Part shown: positions 1-10,800 of the stretch, one piece after another
How positions within the stretch are numbered: the first letter of the stretch is position 1
Layout: the number at the start of each line of letters is the position of its first letter
Assembly (NCBI GenBank): GCA_900660155.1
Contig: CABFPE010000042.1
Span: forward strand, 1,580,823 to 1,618,786
DNA: 37,964 nt
DNA from: Hofstenia miamia
Lineage: Eukaryota > Xenacoelomorpha > Acoela > Hofsteniidae
Direction of reading: 5' to 3'
Notes under the pieces: generated by a model
Told to the model about the DNA's origin: nothing
The model's input: only the letters and a program-made list of their open reading frames with translations
Databases searched by the model: none
Program-made: the position numbers and the translations under genes

Positions 1-400
1 TATAGATATATATTTATGTTTATATACATATGAATTTTATAAGCATTGCATCGACACTATCATTCGCTATATAAGACACTTTTTAACGTTTTGTTCAAAC
101 TGCGTGGATAAGAATGTTCCTGAGGCAATTAAACCTTTCGATGTGATTTTTTTTAGTTTTTTCAAGTGCTATAAAATAGTGTACAGCATGAAACCATGAC
201 TATAAAATTGGATGATATTTGGAAGATCGTGCGAGTGAAAATAGGGGTAGCCAGCAAAGTTAAATGGCAACTACATGAAACATGAAAAAGTGTTGTTTTA
301 GAAGTAAAGGCAGTTCTTTAGAACATCTTTTTCAAAATATTTAAAAAAGTTTTTTTCACTCCACCCTGTTGTGCAAACCCTTTTCTATTTTGATTTTGAG
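1..400. other. AT-rich sequence, no gene seen
   Basis: No convincing coding frame, repeat or RNA gene was recognised here. Weak similarity to the retrotransposon endonuclease that follows begins only at about 405. Confidence 0.5.
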
Positions 401-404
401 CGTT

Positions 405-830
405 CGTTCAATAAAGAAAGATGTGGCATGCATTCACCTTGCTGCCGACCTTAACGATCATAATGTTGATATCTGTCGCGTAACTGAAAGCTGACTAAAC
501 TCAGATATTGATGTCAATTACGTAGCAATCGCTATAAACACAATTCTAACAAAAAGCATGGCAGAGGGGGTTTGTGTGTTCTTTAAATCATATAATTAAA
601 TTGAAAAACTTAAATCTATGCGTATGCAAAGTATAGATGTTATGCAGGTTAGAGCTCATCTGCAAAATAAAATTCACATTTCCTTGATTGTTTATTATCC
701 AACATCTATTGGCAAAGAACAAGAATATATCTCTCATATTGCTATTCAATGATCCACTTCCTTGGCCTCTATCCAAATGCGATTTACAAGACATGTGGCG
801 ACTTAAATGATTAAAATACCACCCGTCTTA
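405..830 (+). pseudogene. AP-endonuclease domain remnant of the non-LTR element
   Basis: In one frame from about 460 the translation reads HNVDICRVTES, a stop, then LNSDIDVNYVAIA. This matches the opening of retrotransposon AP endonucleases, where a 'DI..+TETWL' motif carries a catalytic Glu; the Glu is still visible in VTES. Farther on, GVCVFFKSY and QNKIHISLIVYYPTS match the 'GGGV..Y....' and 'I.++..YRPP' blocks. The usual Trp-Leu after the Glu is replaced by a stop and Leu, and several frame changes are needed. It encoded the nuclease that nicks target DNA for target-primed reverse transcription. Non-functional. Confidence 0.65.
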
Positions 831-1137
831 GTTGAGCCTTTAAACTCAATGATGTTTAATAAAGAAATACACATGTTGGAAATCAGCTTGACTTTTTTCT
901 CTGCAATGTTGTTCTCTGCTATCATGATGTTCAAACCACACTTTTGACGGTTAAAACTGATCACGTTGATATATTGGCTATTTCGTTGCCTAAGTCAAAG
1001 CCTGGACGTAATTTATTTATTTCAGAAATCACAATCGTGCAAACAGCATTGCTTTAATCCAGGCTTTTCCTAATCTTGATTTCAGCTCCATTACTCACAT
1101 AAATGATCACAATGCAGTACTTGACCAATTACTCAGT

Positions 1138-1401
1138 ATGACTAATACTGTCCTCTTCAAAAAGGTAAAATTGCCAAAAACATCCTTTCTACATTTTGCA
1201 GTTACAAAGCACCTATTTCGGAGTAAATCATCTACAAAGCGAAGAAGAAACTTTCTTCAGAAATTCACAAAGGCATATAAATATGATAAGAGATATATCC
1301 GTTTTTCTGCTAAGAAATGGTGGCATTATATGAAATATATGTCTGGATGCATTGCTGAGAAACAAATATGGGTTTCTAACCAAATTCTACGAATTTATTG
1401 A
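1138..1401 (+). pseudogene. Linker between endonuclease and reverse transcriptase of the non-LTR element
   Basis: An open frame of 87 codons, beginning MTNTVLFKKVKLPKT and rich in Lys, Arg and Phe. Just upstream, a different part of the same region reads HINDHNAVLDQLLS. Basic linkers with repeated Lys/Arg blocks lie between endonuclease and RT in CR1-like pol proteins, and the position fits. The ATG is internal to the old pol frame and is not a real start. I see no sign of a separate gene. The assignment depends mainly on its neighbours. Confidence 0.45.
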
Positions 1402-1605
1402 ACCGGATTCCTCAATTTTTTCCTTAACTCTTCAGTAAGTTAATAACTTACATAAAAATTTTTAACTAAAACTGGAAGCGATGTTATCCCTATTGGATGT
1501 TCAAAAGCTATGCTTACAATTTTGCTCCGATCAAGTAAACAATCATTGTCTATAAAGGGGTACATTTCCTGAAGTTTTGAAATTTTCAAGTATCGTTTAC
1601 AGGCT

Positions 1606-1980
1606 CATAGCCAGCATTATCATCAAAGGGAGTCGACACTCATTCAGGAGGGGTTGATGGAAATATTGACCATCCTTAAAATTTAAACTAAAATTCACAA
1701 TTTTAAGTCTATGTTGTATGCATTGCGTGGCGGAATTTTCTGATGGGGTAGGTCATCTACTAATGATCACGTGTGTGAACAACAGCGGGGCGAAGTCCAG
1801 CGAAAATTTTTAAAAATTCACAAAATGACTTTAAATATGCATTTCACAACATTGTTGAGAGCAGAAGTACAACAATTGAATTAACAAATTTTCTTTTACA
1901 TGCTGATTTTTGTTGTCCAGGAGGGGTTGTCTGACCTTCCAGGGGAAGCTTCGCCCCCCTAACCCGCCCGTGGCTACAAG
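1606..1980. repeat. Probable small insertion inside the decayed reverse transcriptase
   Basis: RT similarity stops near 1605 and resumes near 1985. The intervening 370 bp has no RT similarity and different composition, with GC-rich islands at 1775-1800 and 1913-1976. A CAGGAGGGGTTG motif occurs twice as a direct repeat (about 1642 and 1918). The right edge carries a hairpin-like GGGGAAGCTTCGCCCC and ends GCCCGTGGCTAC. The left edge has only a short TAGCCA match to the inverted right edge. A MITE is likely, but its ends and target duplication are not resolved. Confidence 0.35.
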
Positions 1981-2317
1981 AATGATTTTCCTCTACCTGA
2001 AAAGTCAAGACTCATAAGGTTAAATTGCCTCCCCCATTTTCATAACGTCTATCTTCGAACAGCTAGTTTATGACATTTTTATCTGCAAACTTTAGAATAA
2101 AAATTATAAATCGCAATCTGCTTGCCTTCCGTAAATTATTCTCAACAGAACACTCACTTCTTTGGCTTCTATATAATTGCGGACAATATCAGAAACAAGG
2201 TTTTGATTGTCAGGATTTTTGGATTAGATTTAAGCAAGGTGTTTGATCGCATGTGCCATAGCTTTATTATTAAAACCTCATTTTCTTCAGGATTTTTCAT
2301 AAGGCTTAGTACCCTAA

Positions 2318-2838
2318 CCCCCCCCCCCTAATCGAAAACAATGCGACTTCCTTGATGGTAAAAATTCTAACATTCAGGCAACTTCTCTTGCTGTTCCTCA
2401 AAGCTAAATCTTGGGATCAAAAACCCAAGAAATTGTCATTTCGTGCAATCGCAAGGATAAATAGCAACGAGCAATCACAGTTTCATCCAAAATAAGAATA
2501 AATGGCATCACATTATTGGGAGTTATTCTAATGACAAACTTTGCTTCAAAAACCATGTTGTTCACTTAGCTAAGAAACTTACCAGAATTTTTTACCTCAT
2601 TAAGAAGCTTCTTTCTCCTACTGTTTCTCCTTCTGAATCCCAAAGAATATATAAATGTCTCTTTCTTCCTCAGTTGACTTACTGCATTACTGTTTGTTGA
2701 GGAACAAATAGACTTGTGTCCTTGATAAAATTCAAAAAGGATTCATGAATTCTAATATCATTTCTAAGTTTATTTCCTGTTTAGAAATTGCCGTTTAGAG
2801 ATGTAGCACTCTACAACATAATATCCAAATCCACTGAT
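2318..2838 (+). repeat. First copy of a 521-bp exact-length duplication
   Basis: This stretch, starting at a run of 11 C and ending CCACTGAT, recurs at 3043-3563 with a constant offset of 725 bp. No indels were seen, and I found only one substitution (C here, T in the second copy, near 2630). It covers part of the decayed reverse transcriptase. Confidence 0.9.
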
Positions 2839-3042
2839 CATTCCTTAAAAGAAATCATTCCCAAGCGAGAAAGTTATGCGACAGGTGTGCCTACCCGAAC
2901 AAAATCCAAGCCTCCAGGACACCTTTAAATATGTTTCCATTTCCAGGCAGATATCTTAAAATATTTTAATTGTTTATTAGTAAGTCAAATGGAATTTTCT
3001 GATTTTTTTAATAAATACGAATTCTAATATATATATATATAN

Positions 3043-3563
3043 CCCCCCCCCCCTAATCGAAAACAATGCGACTTCCTTGATGGTAAAAATTCTAACATTC
3101 AGGCAACTTCTCTTGCTGTTCCTCAAAGCTAAATCTTGGGATCAAAAACCCAAGAAATTGTCATTTCGTGCAATCGCAAGGATAAATAGCAACGAGCAAT
3201 CACAGTTTCATCCAAAATAAGAATAAATGGCATCACATTATTGGGAGTTATTCTAATGACAAACTTTGCTTCAAAAACCATGTTGTTCACTTAGCTAAGA
3301 AACTTACCAGAATTTTTTACCTCATTAAGAAGCTTCTTTCTCCTACTGTTTCTCTTTCTGAATCCCAAAGAATATATAAATGTCTCTTTCTTCCTCAGTT
3401 GACTTACTGCATTACTGTTTGTTGAGGAACAAATAGACTTGTGTCCTTGATAAAATTCAAAAAGGATTCATGAATTCTAATATCATTTCTAAGTTTATTT
3501 CCTGTTTAGAAATTGCCGTTTAGAGATGTAGCACTCTACAACATAATATCCAAATCCACTGAT
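3043..3563 (+). repeat. Second copy of the 521-bp duplication, bounded by single Ns
   Basis: It is preceded by N at 3042, just after a TA microsatellite, and followed by N at 3564. It matches 2318-2838 over its full length. Because both edges coincide with unresolved bases, this is most simply an allelic or redundant contig placed in a scaffold gap, not a biological duplication. Confidence 0.9.
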
Positions 3564-3564
3564 N

Positions 3565-4464
3565 GACAAGTTTTCGAAAATTAAAAATTTAAAAATATAT
3601 TTAAAGTAAATAGATGTAGATTCTAATTTTAAGAAATGTTTCTCCTCTCTCTTTTCTATGCTAAGATGTGATTCATAGTCGCATATGGAAAACAATTTAA
3701 TCACTTACTACTCTCATGTTTTTAAAGCAAAAAATACATAAATTTTAAATATAGGAAACAATTAAAATGATATATCTGGTGATGATATGCAAATATATTG
3801 TGACTACGATTTATGCAGAAAACTACGAAATGCCTATGGACTTAAACTATTCGCTTGCTCTTTAATAGGCAGAAATTCTATTTTTGCAAACTTTAACTTA
3901 ACGGATGTGAAATACACATTATTGCTAAAAAACAGCCTTACTGCTGAGGTTATTTAATATACATGTAGTTTTGAAAAAATATTCAGAATTTTAATAATTT
4001 ACTCAACTCACTATTAGTTTATTAAATCTCGAATTCAATTTTATTAATATATAGATATGATCTTCATTAACGCAAATTTCAACGCTACCTGACGTATCCC
4101 CTTAATTAGCATAATCTAATTATTGTCATTATTCATAATGGCAGCAAATTAGAAATATTTTTAGATTATTATATCCACCAACGCGTTGATTCAAAAATGT
4201 TTTATGTATGTCAATTGAAAAAATGTAGAGCACAAAGATGGATGTGACCCAAATTTTAAAAATGGTTTACTTTATTTAAAGCTACGTTCCGATAGATTGA
4301 CATAATTTATCTATTAATAGGTGTCCTAAGTTCCAATTGACCATGTCTATGCGGTACATTTATTTTCTGAATCGTAAAAGTAAGCAGCTCCAAACTTTAA
4401 TAGTATATTTTTCAATTTTCTAAAATTTACGTTAACTGAAATCACAAGAAGAGCTGATGAGGCA
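3565..4464. other. AT-rich spacer, nothing recognised
   Basis: No supported gene, tandem repeat or element end. Short open frames here have no family features. Confidence 0.5.
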
Positions 4465-4472
4465 AATAGTGA
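4465..4472 (+). repeat. Left target-site duplication of the hAT element
   Basis: AATAGTGA, 7 of 8 identical to the 8-mer at 8481-8488 directly outside the right terminal repeat. Confidence 0.65.
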
Positions 4473-4671
4473 CAGGTGCTCTGAGAGACCAGACGGGGCC
4501 CGGGCCACCAAAAGTGGTGCAGGGCAAATCTGGAAAGTTAAAAAAATTTAAAACATATGTAAAACATCCATATTAAAAACATTAATAAAAATGAAAAACG
4601 AATTGTGAATCAAATTCTAAATAATGTGTAACGCCACCATTATGCACACAGTACAAATTGGAGGAAAACAG

Positions 4672-7010
4672 TTAAACCAAATATGCTTTCCTGGCCTTCG
4701 GCTTAGCAAAGACTTTTTTTGCTATACTGTAGTCAATGGTCTTAGCTAAATCGCAATTATTACAAACCATCCCTAAAGTATTAAACCGAACTTGAGCCCT
4801 CGTCTATCGCAAATAACTTTTGATCCTCTTTAACACACTAAACGCACGTTCACATGAGCCAACTGAAACGGGAAGCGACAAAAAAATAATAAGTGCTGTT
4901 ACAGTGTTGGGAAATAACCCACCAAGATCAAGCTGTAATTTTCTCTGCATTAAATTGCGTGGTGTTAGCAACTTAAGCTTCATATTTTCAGCATAAATGT
5001 TCTTCAGAAACAACATCTCACCTGACACATCATTGCCATATAGCTCTTGGAACTGCCAAAGAAATGAGAATCGCTTACAAATGTTGTGCACTGCTTCAAA
5101 ACGATGAGATAGCCCAGAAATAATTGAGTTCAAAATAACGTAGAACACATTAACCTTAAACTGCTCCTCAGCAGCATTGTAGTTAACGTTTGTTGGCGTT
5201 CGCGTAGCCGAAAAATGGGGAGGAACACTTAGAATAGCAGCAACAACTTTTGACTCGGCAATTATGTCGTCCAAGCATTCCCGGATTTGTTTACCTCGTT
5301 CAAGAGGGCATCAATGTTGTCACGCTCCACATCAAAGGTAGCATCTCTGGCTTCTATGATGAGATTCCTTTGATGAACAACTTAACCCATATCGATGATA
5401 TAATAATATATTAAAAGAATAAGCATACATCTCTGTGCTACACGAAGTTCAGTTCTTGATTGAGCTGTCAACGTGAGTTCATGCACTTCTTCAAGCGCTT
5501 TAGTAATAGCATCTAAGTGATGGGCAACGGGGCGAACACCATCTACTCGAGCAGACTAACGAGCTTTTGACATACCATGTAATAAGAATGGCACTTGCTT
5601 ATTAAGTATCTCCCACCGCTGAGGACTGCTGCTAAACAAGTTATACATGATTCTGCAGAATCAACGCTTACAAATTGAGTGAGTGATTGGCACAGCTTGA
5701 GACAAACAATTCGGGTTCTCTTTGCGGAGAATGGCTTGTGTTCCAGCGTATTTCCCAGACATATTGGAAGCATTGTCATAGGTTTGGCCGATACAAAATT
5801 TAAAATTAAGGCTAAATTTCTTAATCAGCGTATAAGTATACGATCAGCGATTTCTTTGTCCGATTTCTTCGTAAAATTATCATAAAGAAGGAATCTTTCT
5901 TCTATGGTAACACCGTATGGTTTCCATGTCTATATTGACAGCGTATAATAACTGATGTTTGCTGTTTGTGTGATGTGTCAGGCGTTCCATCGACCATAAT
6001 AGAGTAGTACTAAGGTCTCTTTATATCATCGACCAGAGAATTTTGGACAAGGTTCCCACAGAGTTCTATCAATTCGTTTAGTATATCCCTGCTCAAGTAA
6101 TGGACTCTCATCCTCTTCTTTGCAATTTTCGACTCCTTGACACTATCTACATGTTCACGCAGTAATTCATCATACTCGCTGATTAATTCAATAATCCCAA
6201 GAAAATTACCATTCTGATCATCACCAAGAGTGTGTGAAGAACCGAAGAATGATAAGCCTCTCCTAGCTAGAAAAAGTATGATGCTAATAAATCTTTTCAG
6301 AATCTTTTTCAATTTGTCTGCTTCATTATTGAGCTCCTTCAGTAAACTACTGTTAACACCACTTTCAGCTATAGTCAATGAAGTAGCATATTTCCAAGAT
6401 ACATAGTTCTGTTTGTGAATATTGGAGGACTCATGAACAGGTATGCGATCCTTCAGATTTCTCCAACCCTTCGTTATATTCCAACCACATTCAGAAGCAA
6501 GAGTTGTTATTTGAACATCATCTTTATTTTTCATAAAACAAGGAACACAATATATGGATTGCTTATGCTCACTCCAGCATAGCCAGTCTCTATCTCCCTT
6601 TTCGCCATTTGAAAGTGATTTAGAAAGCAGCCGCGTTGGGAAAGACCAATTGTGTGAGTCCGTTGTAATATTCGTAGAAAATGTGAATTTTGCCATTCGT
6701 AAAAGTGCTGTTATATGATCTGAATTTGACTTATTAATACATCCAATATTACTATTCCATACGCATAGCACAGGCGCGGGTGTTTTGATTTCCTGTGCAA
6801 TCCAGTTATCCATTTCTATAATAGGCTTAGGCACTGCGATGGTAATGCTTTCAGTATTGCTGCTTTCATTATCTACTATTACTGAAGAATTATCCGTGGT
6901 GAATTGTAAACTAGAAGCATTGAAAATCTTGTCACTGGCATACATTGCTGAACTGATGCAAGTTCAAAACTTCTACGCCGTTTACTAGCACCACTTTTGT
7001 ACCGCTTCAT
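4672..7010 (-). pseudogene. hAT transposase, ZMYM1-like with N-terminal TTF-type zinc finger, broken
   Basis: Read on the minus strand from an ATG at 7008-7010 (MKRYKSGASKRRRS), the start typical of this subgroup. A TTF-type zinc-finger region follows at about 6660-6400: WLCWSEHKQSIYCVPCF, then GWRNLKDRIPVHESSNIH. The RNase-H-like middle is seen at about 5800-5730 as CIGQTYDNASNMSGKYAG. The C-terminal dimerisation region at about 4900-4672 reads SVGSCERAFSVLKRIKSYLR, an in-frame TAG (4804-4806), then RAQVRFNTLGMV and a final TAA at 4672-4674. The protein would have cut and pasted its own element. Frameshifts near 6945, several more between about 6010 and 5280, and the TAG make it non-functional. 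About 780 codons fits the family. Confidence 0.85.
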
Positions 7011-8472
7011 AGTGTGGTGTCACTCCACCTCAGCAGTGAAAAACATTTCCACTAAATTCTTAAGACATTTGTAATTAATAATTGTACACGAATTCAATTG
7101 CATAATTTTTTAATTTCCTCACTTAGGTGTCAGGCCATATTTGACAAAACGTGCTATTTTAAATATTTGAATTTTCTTTTGCAGTTCTGCTGATTTCTTT
7201 ATCGTACAAAAGTTTACGCGAGGAACCTGTCTTTTGTTTTTTCTATACGGTACGAATTCGTTAGTTTTTGTTTGTAACAAATTACCTGTTTTATTTCTTA
7301 TAAATATGCTACGATTTTGATATTCCGTTCAATACAGTTTAGTTTACTCTGTTCTCTTGACCCTGTGAGTTCATTCCATCAGCACTTCGGAAGGTATAGG
7401 GATAGGGCCTTTCACACTTGCTCTTCATGTTGTTATTTATTTAATTTATTGCTGCCACCTAAATTGCACGAGCTGATGAAGCACTGAGTGTAGATTTATT
7501 TTACTTGCACGTAGGTTATAATGCACCCAAGAACTGCTAGGTTCTCTCTTTTAAATTAGGGCTCTCGTCCAATGCGACTCTTTCATGTGAGATTCTCTGT
7601 ATCGGGTCGGCCGAGTGTGGCCTCATCCTTCCCGTTACCTGATATCCCGTATTATTTTAACGCTTAAGGTGTACGTTCACCCCGTTATTATCGGATTTCA
7701 GTTGATTATAATAATGTGACATCGGCAAATCATGCTGCGATGACACCAGATTTAATGCCGATGCCACAATAGTTGAAAAACTGAAATCACTAAAATACAA
7801 GAGATACTAAGAAAAGAATACAATACAAAAACAGATGCATCGCAGTTAGACAAAGAAATACTAGATAATAAAAAACTTTTGCATCCGCATTTTACTGGTA
7901 TACCTATACTTGTGTATATTTTGGAATCTTAACTCTGTCACTGCACTATATCACATATAACTGCTTTGGTGCACAAAGCAACACTGCTCTTGTGTCGATT
8001 CGTGTGTGTGAAGCGTGTTTGTTTAAATATTTTCTGTCAATTGAGAGCAACTGCTGGTTATTGAAATAATGATTTGTAAACATAAAATGCAGAATGGTTT
8101 TATATTTTCTCCACCAAGCAGAATGCAATGGGTTATACATACAAATTCATATTATTAAATCATGCTTAACCTCATTCATGATTGAAAGCAGTTGTCCATT
8201 CTGCGCAATGAGCAATATAGAATTAAATGTAAATAACGACATGTTGCAATCATAATATCGGCGATTTTTTGTTTATCTTGCATTATATTTTCAAGGAGGG
8301 GTAGTTATACTCGTGTTACCAACAACAGCATTATCTTAAAAGTGCTTTTAGTTAATCTTAATATGTAAGCTTGATGCTTACATTTTCAATTGTATATATT
8401 ATATTGGGAATTTTTGGAGCACGCAAAACCCACGGGCCCGAGCCAAATGGCCCAGCTAGCCCACCCTCTCCT
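7011..8472. other. Non-coding 5' part of the hAT element
   Basis: No coding frame with family features. GC-richer patches lie at 7590-7650 and 8425-8480, the latter being the subterminal region of the element. No nested insertion was recognised. Confidence 0.4.
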
Positions 8473-8480
8473 AGGCCCTA

Positions 8481-8488
8481 GATAGTGA
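8481..8488 (+). repeat. Right target-site duplication of the hAT element
   Basis: GATAGTGA, 7 of 8 identical to the 8-mer at 4465-4472. Confidence 0.65.
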
Positions 8489-8588
8489 TGCCTTAAAAAA
8501 ATAAAAAAAGCAAGCGTGTCCAGGAAAAGCCCCAGTCCCACACCTCAGCTTTCGAGGATCGTTCCGATCCCGTATTTAAATATTATCA

Positions 8589-8670
8589 TATATAAGTAGT
8601 ATAAAAGCGAGTCCGTTTCATGGCACAAATTGACCTTTGACCCTGGCGGGCATGTCTGTCATGGATATGA
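8589..8670 (+). repeat. Left inverted arm with TATA box and DR1-like site
   Basis: Begins TATATAAGTAGTATAAAAGC and ends near GGATATGA. It pairs with 12068-12149 over 82 bases with three differences. It contains TATAAAAG pointing inward and TGACCTTTGACCC, a direct repeat of the nuclear-receptor half-site with one-base spacing on the opposite strand. At the three differing sites this arm has TpG or CpA where the right arm keeps CpG. Confidence 0.85.
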
Positions 8671-8811
8671 TGTAATTGTGTACTTTGGCCATCTGTGTAT
8701 CTCTGACGCCATTGGAATATATTCTGTTTTGTGTTGGCAAACACATTTGTTTGCAGTCTATGGTTTAAAATATAATCAATTTTTTATTTTATTTATATAC
8801 GTGGACTAATT

Positions 8812-9040
8812 TAGTTTACATGTTTTATTTTCTATACTTATTTGCTTTTTGTTAATGTATGTGACTTGCTTATTTATGTGGCTTAATTTAGTTTACATAC
8901 TTGTTTTTTTATTAACATACATGACATTGGAAATACCACATTAATTTAGTTTACATATTTTAATTTACATACTTGTTTTTTTATTAACATACAATAGTTT
9001 ACATGTTTTAATTTACATACTTCTTTTATTCGGTAAAACT
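8812..9040 (+). repeat. Imperfect AT-rich repeats of a TTTACATACTTG motif
   Basis: TTTACAT followed by ACTTGTTTTTTTATTAACATAC, or close variants, recurs about four to five times with irregular spacing (for example near 8894, 8965 and 9012). There is no coding content. It may be a decayed short tandem array. Confidence 0.6.
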
Positions 9041-9180
9041 TAATACAAATGCTTGAATCAGAGAGATAATAATACTCGTTAAAAGCGTAATGCTTTATTT
9101 CGGTAATAAAGCAAAATAATTTTTCGGAAAAAACCAAAAACTAGTTTATGCAAAAACTCGCAATTTCTAATATTTAATAA

Positions 9181-9206
9181 ACGTATGTGGTAAAACCCAC
9201 ATACGT
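9181..9206. repeat. Perfect hairpin, 10-bp stem and 6-nt loop
   Basis: ACGTATGTGG (9181-9190), loop TAAAAC, then CCACATACGT (9197-9206). No adjacent gene to link it with. Confidence 0.75.
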
Positions 9207-9714
9207 GTTTAAGACAAGACAAAAATGTAATTTATTCTAAACTTTGCTTATAATGACAATATATATCGCACTATTAAATTAGTCTATTTTGTTAGTTTAT
9301 CATCATTGTTGGGATGGGTTGTAGGAAACATACGCAATGTGTAGTTGCACGTTAGGAATTTCACACGATAGTATCTAAATTAATGATTAATAAACAAGTC
9401 AAATGAGATGATAGATCACAGTATAAAACACATGACAATTAAAAGGTTAAACAAATTCAATTAAAAATGTGTATTAACAAACAAACAACGTTTTTTTATA
9501 ATAAAGTATACAATAAATTTAACATCAGACAGTAAATTCGCAGCAATTCATTAAAATAAAATTGATTACGTTTTTAAAAGAAATATATGTAAAACTAACT
9601 AGAAATAACATTGCAAAAAGAATCAAAACAATATCTGAGATTTAATTATAGAAAAAACTCACCAAAAAGTTTGAAATCTTTCAGGGTAGTTGTCTTTCTT
9701 TCAACAATTTGAAA

Positions 9715-9985
9715 TTCCATTAATCCACTCTAGGTATAAAGCTGCATGCTTTTATAGACAATGTCCACATTACATATTTTTTTATCTATATCTCATTGTT
9801 CAAATGTCAAAATGTAACAAATTTTAAAAACAGTACAACCATGTAAAATTCCATTATTCTGCAGTATGTACAAAGTTGCACTTAACAGACAATGTTAACA
9901 TTGCGTAATTTTTTATCTATATCTTATTATTCAAATGTCAAAATGTATCCAATCGTAAAGATTGTTATCATTAGGTATTAAAACA
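9715..9985 (+). repeat. Diverged tandem duplication, period about 134 bp
   Basis: Two copies start with TTCCATTA at 9715 and 9849. They share a GACAATGT motif and then TTTTTTATCTATATCT and TTCAAATGTCAAAATGTA in the same order, with scattered substitutions. The divergence indicates an old event. Confidence 0.75.
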
Positions 9986-10800
9986 GCTTAGGACCATTTT
10001 CACAATAAATCTTTTAAAATCATATAGAGATTGAGAATTTTTGAAACAAAATCTGACTTTGTTAGATTTTCTAAATCATAGCATTTGAGAGAATCTCAAT
10101 ATATTTTGGATTTCCAAGCATTTTTCCACAAATTGAGAGATTTTGATGTATTGCTACGGGTTTTAATACATCTGACACGTTTCCTTTTGTTATGGTTTCA
10201 TTAGTACATGTCTTAACACATTTGACAAATATTTGTTTTGCATAACGTTTTGACTTTGTATACCCTTCCACTTTACGTTTCTAATTGTGTAGAGCTTGAA
10301 ATAGTATTTTAAAAAACGTTAATAATCAAATAATGTGAAAGAAGAAATTGACCTTAGATTTTGTAATGTTTTAAGTTTTTTTTTGGATTTATTTTCTCTA
10401 CGATGCTTTCAGATTGATGTGTGATTAGAAATAATTCTCCTTTAAAAATTGATTTTTAACAAGTCTAATACAAATTTTTGTTAGCAAAAATGTTAAACTT
10501 GTAAAAACATTTTGAAATTTTTATATTATTTTGTAATCACATGAAACAAAGTTTGTAATATTAACTTTTTAAAATGCAAAAATAGCTTACATTTTTGAAT
10601 GCATTCAACCGTCACCAATTCAATCATTGTGAAAACTGAATAATGTGTTAAAATAAAGATATCTTTATGTCGTAAGCATTGAAAAAAATGCAAACTTCAT
10701 GACAGTTTTAGTATAAACTTTAAAAAACGAGAAGAAAAACGTACATACACTTAAATTCGACAATTCTTTGTGATATATTCAGATTTTTTTGTATTTCAAC

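Larger units (their letters stand above)
1555..2870 (+). pseudogene. Reverse transcriptase remnant of the non-LTR element
   Basis: Pieces in order are: TFPEVLKFSSIV (1560-1600, RT entry 'G.FP..LK.A.V'), CLPHFHNVY (about 2030), LLAFRKLFSTEHSLLWLL (about 2119, the 'FR...STEHALL' motif), GLDLSKVFDRMCHS (about 2224-2265, motif A with its Asp), AVPQS then ILGS (about 2391-2415, remnant of 'GVPQGSILGP'), LLGVILMTNFASKT (about 2515) and a thumb ending YCITVCWGTN (about 2680). The polymerase would copy element RNA at nicked DNA. The stretch that should hold the YxDD motif is absent between ILGS and LLGV. Several frameshifts and stops confirm decay. Confidence 0.75.
405..2880 (+). mobile_element. Decayed CR1/Jockey-like non-LTR retrotransposon
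   Basis: Fragments in shifting frames follow the normal order of a non-LTR retrotransposon pol gene: AP-type endonuclease (about 405-830), linker (about 880-1400), then reverse transcriptase (about 1555-2870). Stops, frameshifts and internal losses occur throughout, and the catalytic YxDD segment is missing, so it cannot be active. An unrelated GC-richer stretch at about 1606-1980 separates two parts of the reverse transcriptase. A polyC run at 2318-2328 sits between the regions matching RT motifs A and B. No 5' end, 3' tail or target duplication could be fixed. Class assignment rests on motif order; the exact clade (CR1, L2 or Jockey) is uncertain. Confidence 0.75.
4473..8480 (-). mobile_element. 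hAT-superfamily DNA transposon, decayed, ends recognisable
   Basis: The block carries a hAT transposase remnant (4672-7010, minus). Its outer 15 bases form a terminal inverted repeat: left CAGGTGCTCTGAGAG (4473-4487) and right, reverse-complemented, TAGGGCCTAGGAGAG, matching at 11 of 15 positions. Flanking 8-mers AATAGTGA (4465-4472) and GATAGTGA (8481-8488) match at 7 of 8, as expected for the 8-bp target duplication of hAT elements. GC-rich subterminal blocks (GGGGCCCGGGCC at about 4496) are usual in this subgroup. Total length is about 4.0 kb. About 1.4 kb between the transposase start and the right end holds no recognised gene and may be promoter or leader. Confidence 0.75.

Noticed and set aside
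588..794. Minus-strand frame of 68 codons
   Set aside because: It lies antisense to the AP-endonuclease remnant and has no family features.
2318..3563. True biological segmental duplication
   Set aside because: Both edges of the second copy coincide with single Ns, which points to the assembly.
3495..3704. 69-codon minus-strand frame
   Set aside because: It spans the N at 3564, so it joins sequence that may not be contiguous.
5543..5885. Frames at 5543-5779 (minus) and 5679-5885 (plus)
   Set aside because: Both overlap the transposase block with YDNASNMSG in another minus frame and are shadows of it.
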